From contig JAOUPD010000013.1 of NCBI GenBank assembly GCA_029880065.1, positions 1 through 16,925 on the forward strand: a DNA stretch of 16,925 nucleotides. The letters run 5' to 3'. Positions within the stretch are counted from its first letter, which is position 1. Each line of letters starts with the position of its first letter. This DNA is from Hadesarchaea archaeon (GTDB lineage: Archaea; Hadarchaeota; Hadarchaeia; Hadarchaeales; Hadarchaeaceae). The notes beneath the pieces are model-generated. The model was not told the origin of the DNA. It made no database searches and was given only the letters and a program-made list of their open reading frames with translations. Of this stretch, positions 11,465 through 16,925 are shown piece by piece. The position numbers and the translations under genes were made by a program.

Positions 11465-12535
11465 ATGATGATCGAGGTTGATAGTTCAATAGGCGAGGGT
11501 GGAGGAGCAGTACTCCGCACCGCTCTAGCGCTGAGCGCGGTGAGTCAACGCTCTATTCACATTTTCAATGTTCGCGCCAAGCGAACCAAGCCAGGACTCC
11601 AGCCCCAACACATGCACGGCGTCAAAGCTCTCGCTGAACTCACAAATGCTCGAGTTGAAGGGCTGGGACTTCACTCGAAGGAACTCAAATTTGAGCCCAG
11701 TACTATAGAGGGGGGCAGATATCGCGTCGACATAGGAACCGCGGGCAGCACCACACTAATTCTGCAAATCCTGATGCCAGCCGCAGCTTTTGCGCGCAAG
11801 CCTGTGGAGGTTGAAATCACCGGCGGGACTGACAACCCACTCGCACCACCTATCGACTTTCTAAAAAATGTCACCCTGCCCATGTTGCGTAAGATGGGCT
11901 ATCAAGGTGAAGCTGAATGCGTTCGCAGGGGCCACTATCCACGAGGTGGAGGGATCGTGCGCGCCCACATCGAACCCGCCGAAAAGCTGCAAGCGCTCAA
12001 GTTAACAGAGCCTGGGAAGGTGGTTCGCATCGCTGGCGTAGCTCACTGCGTTCGCTTACCGTCCCACATCGCAACTCGCATGGCTCACGCAGCAAGCATG
12101 GTGCTGATCAAAGCTGGCTACTCCACGGTCGACATCAAAGCAGAATCCTACGAGCCGGCGCGTGATCCTCACCTCGGTCCCGGAGCTGGGATCGTGCTGT
12201 GGGCTGAGACAGAACGCGGCGCAATCTTGGGAGCCAGTTCCTTGGGGGGGCCTGGGAAACCAGCCGAGCAGGTGGGTCGGGAGGCAGCTGAGAGCTTAGC
12301 TAGGCAGCTGGATACTGGTTGCGTGGTGGACCGCTATCTTACTGATCAGCTCATCCCGTATATGGCGCTCGCAGATGGCAGTTCAGAAATAACTAGCACC
12401 GAACTGACCTCTCATACTCTCACAAACATCTCGCTCGTCGAACAAATCATCGGTGTCAAATTTGAAATAGAAGGACAACTTGGACGCCCGGGAATGATTC
12501 ACGTTGGAGGTCTGGGGTTCGCTAGACGCTTATAA
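11465..12535 (+). CDS. rtcA: RNA 3'-terminal phosphate cyclase
   Basis: RtcA uses ATP to turn an RNA 3'-phosphate into a 2',3'-cyclic phosphate through a covalent enzyme-AMP step. The 356-residue length and motif order fit the family: IGEGGGAVLRTALALSAV at the N-terminus, RAKRTKPGLQPQH, GTAGSTTLILQ, GGTDNPLAPPIDF, GHYPRGGGIV, and ADGSSEITSTELTSHTLTNI near the end. His317 in SHTLTN corresponds to the adenylated histidine. The start could be ATG 11465 or the adjoining ATG 11468. GGAGG lies 12 bases upstream, rather far. It diverges from ogt and has no RtcB neighbour here. A 76-base gap separates it from the next gene, which has its own promoter. Confidence 0.95.
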   Translation: MMIEVDSSIGEGGGAVLRTALALSAVSQRSIHIFNVRAKRTKPGLQPQHMHGVKALAELTNARVEGLGLHSKELKFEPSTIEGGRYRVDIGTAGSTTLILQILMPAAAFARKPVEVEITGGTDNPLAPPIDFLKNVTLPMLRKMGYQGEAECVRRGHYPRGGGIVRAHIEPAEKLQALKLTEPGKVVRIAGVAHCVRLPSHIATRMAHAASMVLIKAGYSTVDIKAESYEPARDPHLGPGAGIVLWAETERGAILGASSLGGPGKPAEQVGREAAESLARQLDTGCVVDRYLTDQLIPYMALADGSSEITSTELTSHTLTNISLVEQIIGVKFEIEGQLGRPGMIHVGGLGFARRL

Positions 12536-12552
12536 CTCCCAAATTTTTAGTA

Positions 12553-12583
12553 CTTTACTTATGTAAAGAAAAGCTTTATATAT
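12553..12583 (+). promoter_or_regulatory. Promoter with palindromic operator before the synthase/dehydrogenase operon
   Basis: A perfect inverted repeat CTTTAC-TTAT-GTAAAG (12553-12568) lies directly upstream of a TATA box (TTTATATATG, about 12575-12584). TATGTAAA occurs twice (in the repeat and after the TATA box). The start codon is at 12612. The repeat next to the TATA box is a good place for a metabolic regulator. Confidence 0.55.
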
Positions 12584-12611
12584 GTAAAAATCCAAAAAAG
12601 CAGGGTTAAAC

Positions 12612-13916
12612 ATGAATTTCGACGAGATGGAAAAGGCCAAAAGGGAACAGTTGGGGAAAATAAGAGATTTCTCCCCACTGGAGTTCGACCCTGAGAGGTG
12701 GGAAAAGCTCAGAAAAATAGTATACAAACCGCACCCACTCAATCTCGATGTGATTATAGATGACACCACCTTGCGGGAGGGGTTGCAGATGGCGGGACTC
12801 GTTAGCCCGCGTTCCGCCGATACATGTCGCATAGCATGCATGCTTAGGGATACAGGCGTGGAAAGACTCGAGGTGCTCACCTATACCAATTCTGACCAGG
12901 AGGCGATAAAGCTCATGCAGGATGAGGGGCTCGAAAAAATGCTGGCTGCTTGGTGCAGGGCGACTAGGGCTGATATCGACCTGGCGCTGAAGTTCGACTT
13001 CAAGCAAGTTGGTGTTTCTCACCCGGTCTCATACATACACTTCGAGAAGTGGACCGACAAATCGCTTCAGGAGCTCATCGAACGAGTGGTCGACACCGTA
13101 GCATACGCAGTCGAACATGGACTCACGGTCTTCGTCCATGGCGAGGACAGCACCCGAGCAGATTGGAAGTTCGAGAGGGCCTTCATAAATGCCGTGGCCG
13201 ACGCTGGGGCGAGTGTTTACCGGATATGCGATACCATCGGATGCGGTCTATCCGATCCATCTGCCTCTCTGCCGAATGGAATCCCAGCCAAGATTCGGCA
13301 AATAAAGGAGGATACAAAGATTCCAAACGTGGAAATACACGCGCACGATGACTTTGGCAACGCGGTCGAGAACACGATGGCTGCGATCAGGGCAGCGTCT
13401 GGTTTGTTTAACAAAGTGTACGCGAGCACCACTTTCCTTGGTATTGGGGATCGAGCTGGAAATGCTGAGACCGAGAAAATCATTCTGAACTGCTACATGC
13501 ACTACGATATCAAGAAGTGGAACCTGCAGCCCTTGCGGGAGCTGGCAACTTTTCTCGCCTCATCTCTCAAGTATCAACTGCCCCTGAACAAGGCGATAGT
13601 TGGTGATGCCGCATTCGCCCACGAGTCGGGGATACACATCCATGGGCTGATGGCTCTGCCGCTGACATACGAGCCATTTCCGCCGGAACTTGTCGGCCAG
13701 AAGCGAACGATAGTGGTCGGGAAGAGATCAGGAAAACATGGCGTAAGACTCAAACTGGAGGAATTGACGGGCCAAAAAATTGATGAAGACGATCCTAGGC
13801 TAGCAGAGATTGTAGAACTTCTTAAAAATAAATTCGTCACAGGAGAGAGGAGATATCCGATAAGAGACGATGAATTCAAGCAGTACGCGCAGAAGGCCGG
13901 CTTTAAAATAGAATAG
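12612..13916 (+). CDS. Isopropylmalate/homocitrate-synthase-family enzyme (possible Re-citrate or homocitrate synthase)
   Basis: This 434-residue protein has an HMGL-type TIM barrel that condenses acetyl-CoA with a 2-oxo acid. Visible marks are a ~45-residue N-terminal extension, IIDDTTLREGLQ (metal Asp51, Arg55), HGEDSTRAD (177-184), EIHAHDDFGNA with metal His243 and His245, and GIGDRAGNAETE, where the usual Glu of GERAGN is Asp. HESGIHIHG and EPFPPELVGQKR-IVVGKRSGKHGV in the second half are shared with homocitrate synthases. The C-terminal LeuA regulatory domain is absent. The exact 2-oxo acid (oxaloacetate, 2-oxoglutarate or other) cannot be read from the sequence. The isocitrate-dehydrogenase-like gene 9 bases downstream makes citrate or homocitrate more likely than isopropylmalate. 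Confidence 0.85.
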   Translation: MNFDEMEKAKREQLGKIRDFSPLEFDPERWEKLRKIVYKPHPLNLDVIIDDTTLREGLQMAGLVSPRSADTCRIACMLRDTGVERLEVLTYTNSDQEAIKLMQDEGLEKMLAAWCRATRADIDLALKFDFKQVGVSHPVSYIHFEKWTDKSLQELIERVVDTVAYAVEHGLTVFVHGEDSTRADWKFERAFINAVADAGASVYRICDTIGCGLSDPSASLPNGIPAKIRQIKEDTKIPNVEIHAHDDFGNAVENTMAAIRAASGLFNKVYASTTFLGIGDRAGNAETEKIILNCYMHYDIKKWNLQPLRELATFLASSLKYQLPLNKAIVGDAAFAHESGIHIHGLMALPLTYEPFPPELVGQKRTIVVGKRSGKHGVRLKLEELTGQKIDEDDPRLAEIVELLKNKFVTGERRYPIRDDEFKQYAQKAGFKIE

Positions 13917-13925
13917 GGGCATCGC

Positions 13926-15011
13926 ATGCATACAGTCACTTTAATCCCTGGTGACGGGGTAGGCCCAGAGGTAATTGACGCGGCGAAAAAGTGCATCAAG
14001 GCCACAGGTACGCCAATCCAATGGGAAGAGATGGAAGCGGGGGCAGGGGTCATAGAAAAGTATGGTACCCCTCTGCCTGAAGAAGTCCTCCAGTCTATCC
14101 GTAAGAATAAAGTTGCCCTGAAAGGACCGATAACCACGCCTGTAGGCTCTGGATTCCGCAGCGTCAATGTAGCCATGAGGAAGGCGCTCGATTTGTACGC
14201 ATGCCTGAGGCCTTGTAAGTGGTATCCGGGGGTGCGCTCAAAGTATGCTAACATCGACCTCGTAGTCGTGAGGGAGAACACTGAAGACCTCTACGCGGGG
14301 ATAGAATTTGCTGAGGGACTTTCAGAAACGGAGGAATTTACCGAGTTTGTGAGAGAAAAGAAAAAAGTAGAAATAAGGCATGACGCGGGGATAAGTTTAA
14401 AACCGATTTCTCGCTTTGCTTCCGAGCGGATCGTGCGTTTCGCTTTCACATACGCACGGAAAAATGGGCGTAAAAAAGTTACAGCAGTGCACAAAGCTAA
14501 CATAATGAAATATTCGGATGGCATTTTTCTGGAGGCTGCTCACAAGGTAGCGCAGGAGTTTCCCGAGATAGCATTCGCAGATCGGATTGTTGACAACATG
14601 TGCATGCAGCTCGTGCAGAAGCCTACATTATACGATGTGATAGTGGCACCAAATTTGTACGGAGATATAATTTCTGATCTTTGTGCTGGCTTGGTTGGTG
14701 GGCTGGGTGTTGCACCCGGAGGAAACATCGGTGATAAAATAGCTGTTTTTGAACCGACGCATGGTAGCGCCCCTAAATATGCTGGATTAAACAAGGTGAA
14801 TCCTACGGCCGCGATTCTTTCAGGGGTAATGATGTTGCGCTATTTGGGAGAAGAAAGCGCTGCGCAAAAACTGGAAGGCGCCGTAGCCAAGGTAATCGCT
14901 GATGGCAAGTACGTAACCTACGACATGAAGGAGGACCCCCGTGATCCCTCAGCTGTGGGTACGAGGGAAATGGCTGAGGCGATATCAGAAGCGATAAAAA
15001 GCAAGTCCTGA
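13926..15011 (+). CDS. Isocitrate/homoisocitrate dehydrogenase family enzyme, isocitrate-like
   Basis: It is an oxidative decarboxylase of the isocitrate/isopropylmalate dehydrogenase family, 361 residues. The substrate segment SVNVAMRKALDLYACLRP has Ser79, Asn81 and Arg85, the same spacing as the isocitrate-binding Ser, Asn and Arg of E. coli Icd. The nucleotide loop THGSAPKYAGLNKVNPTA has Lys284 and Tyr285 as in NADP enzymes (NAD enzymes usually have Asp-Ile), and Tyr332 in VTYD is also kept. The Arg that follows in E. coli is missing, so cofactor choice is not settled. Metal ligands include Asp223 (DRIVDNM) and the Asp pair in NLYGDIISD. It is 9 bases after the synthase gene, thus an operon, and converges on apgM with a 20-base gap. 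Confidence 0.88.
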   Translation: MHTVTLIPGDGVGPEVIDAAKKCIKATGTPIQWEEMEAGAGVIEKYGTPLPEEVLQSIRKNKVALKGPITTPVGSGFRSVNVAMRKALDLYACLRPCKWYPGVRSKYANIDLVVVRENTEDLYAGIEFAEGLSETEEFTEFVREKKKVEIRHDAGISLKPISRFASERIVRFAFTYARKNGRKKVTAVHKANIMKYSDGIFLEAAHKVAQEFPEIAFADRIVDNMCMQLVQKPTLYDVIVAPNLYGDIISDLCAGLVGGLGVAPGGNIGDKIAVFEPTHGSAPKYAGLNKVNPTAAILSGVMMLRYLGEESAAQKLEGAVAKVIADGKYVTYDMKEDPRDPSAVGTREMAEAISEAIKSKS

Positions 15012-15031
15012 AAGACGGTTGACGCTCCGTT

Positions 15032-16204
15032 CTAGATGGTGAGGAGCAACCTCATGAACTCCTCCCCAACGATGAACCCTAGCGAGCCCATTTTAGCTGA
15101 AGATTCGTCAAATCTGAGCTTATCCCCACTTAAGTGAGGCGCATAAATCGCGAATGGAATGGGGTCAGAGACGTGCATTCGGATTTTGATGGGAGTCGGA
15201 TGATCTGGTAATATAGCTATTTTGCATTCCTCTGCCCCATCCAAAATCCTGCCCACTAATCTCTTGTCCAAATCTTCTATGGCCTTTATTTTCATCTCTA
15301 AGTCTCCCCCATGCCCGGCCTCGTCCGGTGCCTCCACATGTACGTAAACGAAGTCGTTGCTCTCGATTGCATTGAGCGCATACTCCGCTTTTCCTTCGTA
15401 ATTTGTGTCGTAATAACCAGTTGCGCCGGGCACGTTGACGATTTCCATCCCGGTGTAAACTCCGATGCCGTTTATCAGTGGGACCGCAGAAATCATCGCT
15501 GCGCTGAGCCCATATTTCTCTTTTATTTTCTCCAGTTTTGGCTTTTTTCCATTGCTCCATAACCATATCATATTCGCTGGGTTTTTGCCCTGTTTAACCC
15601 TCGCGATATTTACTAGATGCTTCGAGAGAGCATCCTTGGACGCCATCATGAACTGGTTAAGCTTCTGCGCTATTTCGCTGTCCCGGGGTTTTATCAAGTG
15701 ATCTGAAATGGGCTTTCCACCGATGTCATGTGGGGGGGTAGTTTGGATTTTCGGGTTGCAGTTCCTCATAACAAATAGATGCCTATAGCTAACACCTGCG
15801 TAAAACTCCCCAAGTTTGAATTTTTTCATTTCTTCGATTAATTCTCTGGCTTCCTCGGTAGAAATATGCCCAGCAGAATAATCGAAAATCCTTCCGTCTT
15901 TCTCGGTGATTAAATTACACCTAAAAGCGGTATCCTCGTCCCCGAGCTTAACCCCCATACTGCCTGCTTCCAAGGGTCCTCTTCCGGTGTAATACTTCCT
16001 AGGGTCGTAGCCCAAAATGGAGAGATTCGCCACATCTGAACCTGGAACCATGCCATCGGGGACTGTTTTTAAAATTCCCATTTTTCCTTTGAATGCGATA
16101 GAGTCCATGTTCGGCTTGTCGGCGACCTCTAAAGGTGTCTTACCACCCAGCTTTTCGAGAGGGTAGTCTGCCATCCCGTCCCCGACTATGACGATGTACT
16201 TCAC
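15032..16204 (-). CDS. apgM: Cofactor-independent phosphoglycerate mutase, archaeal ApgM type
   Basis: It interconverts 3- and 2-phosphoglycerate in glycolysis and gluconeogenesis, needs divalent metal, and is related to alkaline phosphatase. The 390-residue length fits the ApgM group (~400). GTG 16204 is the start, with GGGGAG about five bases upstream. Visible marks are IVIVGDGMADYPL (metal Asp9), VPGSDVANLSILGYDP with catalytic Ser56, YYTGRGPLEAGSMGV, HVEAPDEAGHGGD (metal Asp/His) and ILPDHPTPIK (Asp-His). All catalytic motifs are present, so it should be active. It is convergent with the dehydrogenase and lies downstream of the luciferase-like gene on the same strand, 129 bases away. Confidence 0.95.
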   Translation of the reverse strand: MKYIVIVGDGMADYPLEKLGGKTPLEVADKPNMDSIAFKGKMGILKTVPDGMVPGSDVANLSILGYDPRKYYTGRGPLEAGSMGVKLGDEDTAFRCNLITEKDGRIFDYSAGHISTEEARELIEEMKKFKLGEFYAGVSYRHLFVMRNCNPKIQTTPPHDIGGKPISDHLIKPRDSEIAQKLNQFMMASKDALSKHLVNIARVKQGKNPANMIWLWSNGKKPKLEKIKEKYGLSAAMISAVPLINGIGVYTGMEIVNVPGATGYYDTNYEGKAEYALNAIESNDFVYVHVEAPDEAGHGGDLEMKIKAIEDLDKRLVGRILDGAEECKIAILPDHPTPIKIRMHVSDPIPFAIYAPHLSGDKLRFDESSAKMGSLGFIVGEEFMRLLLTI

Positions 16205-16333
16205 TCTTCTCCCCTTGAAACTTTCCGTTATTCTAATTCTTTACTGCCTTTTCAACCTTTCCTTTGCTGTGGCTTTGCAAAATAATTCAATTTCTGCGCA
16301 ATAATTGCTCGGTCTGCACAAAAAATTTTAAAT

Positions 16334-16925
16334 TTATAAACTCGGAAGTACTTCCTTCTCTACCCTTTCCCACTGAGATTTTGAATCCGTAGTCAGAGGA
16401 TAAAGCGTTATCAAGTAGGCTCCAGTTTTGTAAACCTCTTCAAGCTTCTCGATCACGTCCTCCGCATTTCCAACGGCCGCGTATTTCAATTTCATTTCTA
16501 AAGAACCGCCTCCTTGAGTACGTCCTTGCCTAACATCCACCCAGAAGTGTCGCACCTCTTCTACGGCTTTTTCCTTGTCTGGGTTGATGTTAACGTTGAC
16601 CCTCTGGTTTAATCCGACCTCCTTTGGTCCTTTTGGTTTTCTTCCAAGCACGAGTTCCCTGCCAAATTTCTTGCAGTATTCCTTCAATTTCTCCATGCCA
16701 TATTCCCAGGTCCATCCCTCTTTTACTCCCACACTTGGAGCGCCTGCCAATCCCGGGAAGTTCCATCCGGGTGCCCACTCATTTCCGTACTGTGCGGTCC
16801 TCCTAAGGGCGGCATCGGAGGCTCCTCCGACCCATATTGGAGGATGGGGTTTCTGAACACAGGGAGGACTACAAACATTTTTGAGTGTAAAGAATTTTCC
16901 CCTGTAATCATAGATTGCAGGCTCT
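16334..16925 (-). CDS. Luciferase-like (F420/flavin-dependent) oxidoreductase, N-terminus cut by window end
   Basis: The frame is open from the right window edge to TAA at 16334 (about 197 residues of the C-terminal part). It starts inside the usual YDYRGKFFTLKNV segment, followed by QKPHPPIWVGGASDAALRRT and AQYGNEWAPGW, the hallmark of the bacterial-luciferase TIM-barrel family (PF00296), which includes F420-dependent methylenetetrahydromethanopterin reductase-like and glucose-6-phosphate-dehydrogenase-like enzymes. The C-terminal part continues with VNVNINPDKEKAVEE and a helix pair (AEDVIEKLEEVYKTGA). The substrate cannot be read. In an archaeon, F420 as cofactor is likely but inferred. The stop codon lies in an AT-rich stretch that could hold the apgM promoter or terminator. 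Confidence 0.9.
   Translation of the reverse strand, partial: EPAIYDYRGKFFTLKNVCSPPCVQKPHPPIWVGGASDAALRRTAQYGNEWAPGWNFPGLAGAPSVGVKEGWTWEYGMEKLKEYCKKFGRELVLGRKPKGPKEVGLNQRVNVNINPDKEKAVEEVRHFWVDVRQGRTQGGGSLEMKLKYAAVGNAEDVIEKLEEVYKTGAYLITLYPLTTDSKSQWERVEKEVLPSL

Noticed and set aside
13574..14281. A 235-codon minus-strand ORF opposite the synthase and dehydrogenase genes
   Set aside because: It crosses the 3' end of one well-supported enzyme gene and the 5' end of the next, has no family features, and is a shadow of their codon bias.

Overview
The window is archaeal. Genes are preceded by TATA-like boxes about 25-30 bases upstream of leaderless starts or short leaders. Several genes belong to archaeal versions of their families: NadM-type NMN adenylyltransferase, archaeal cofactor-independent phosphoglycerate mutase (ApgM type), an RNA 3'-phosphate cyclase, a KaiC-like ATPase, an F420/luciferase-type oxidoreductase, a COG4880-type secreted beta-propeller and a membrane-anchored winged-helix regulator. 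The lineage cannot be fixed from the sequence alone.

Region 1 (1-5583) looks accessory and is the most unusual part. Reading leftward it holds a partial secreted protein (1-650), a 50-residue membrane peptide (850-1002), a KaiC-like ATPase with an extra C-terminal domain (1055-2065), a 31-residue ORF that is essentially only a signal peptide (2114-2209), two small stand-alone proteins (2473-2763 and 3935-4222) that match the extra C-terminal domain of the ATPase, and a PH-like/coiled-coil protein between them (2951-3847). Next to these lies a ~650-bp tandem duplication (4282-5583). Each copy carries two convergent winged-helix genes whose 3' ends overlap by 42 bp. A 16-bp motif (TTGCGAACTNTNGGTC-like on the + strand) occurs four times, always in the same orientation and always upstream of leftward genes, so these genes may form one regulon.

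Region 2 (5559-6233) has no convincing gene. It holds a strong TATA-like box, small hairpins including two that compete for the same strand, and a possible coding remnant.

Region 3 (6234-11052) starts with nadM. It is followed by a cell-surface cluster: a membrane-anchored protein with a BsuPI-like domain, a four-helix membrane protein, a 625-residue secreted beta-propeller protein and, divergently, a membrane-bound winged-helix regulator. A 92-bp promoter block carrying a GTTTC-N6-GAAAC inverted repeat is present twice (85% identical), upstream of the propeller gene and upstream of the four-helix gene. This suggests that the divergent regulator controls itself and both of these genes.

Region 4 (11087-16925) is housekeeping. 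It contains an O6-alkylguanine-DNA alkyltransferase and an RNA 3'-phosphate cyclase that diverge from what may be one shared TATA box, a two-gene operon of an isopropylmalate/homocitrate-synthase-family enzyme plus an isocitrate-dehydrogenase-like enzyme (a plausible route to 2-oxoglutarate or homologues), ApgM, and the C-terminal part of a luciferase-like oxidoreductase cut by the window end. No rRNA, tRNA, CRISPR array or insertion sequence was recognised.
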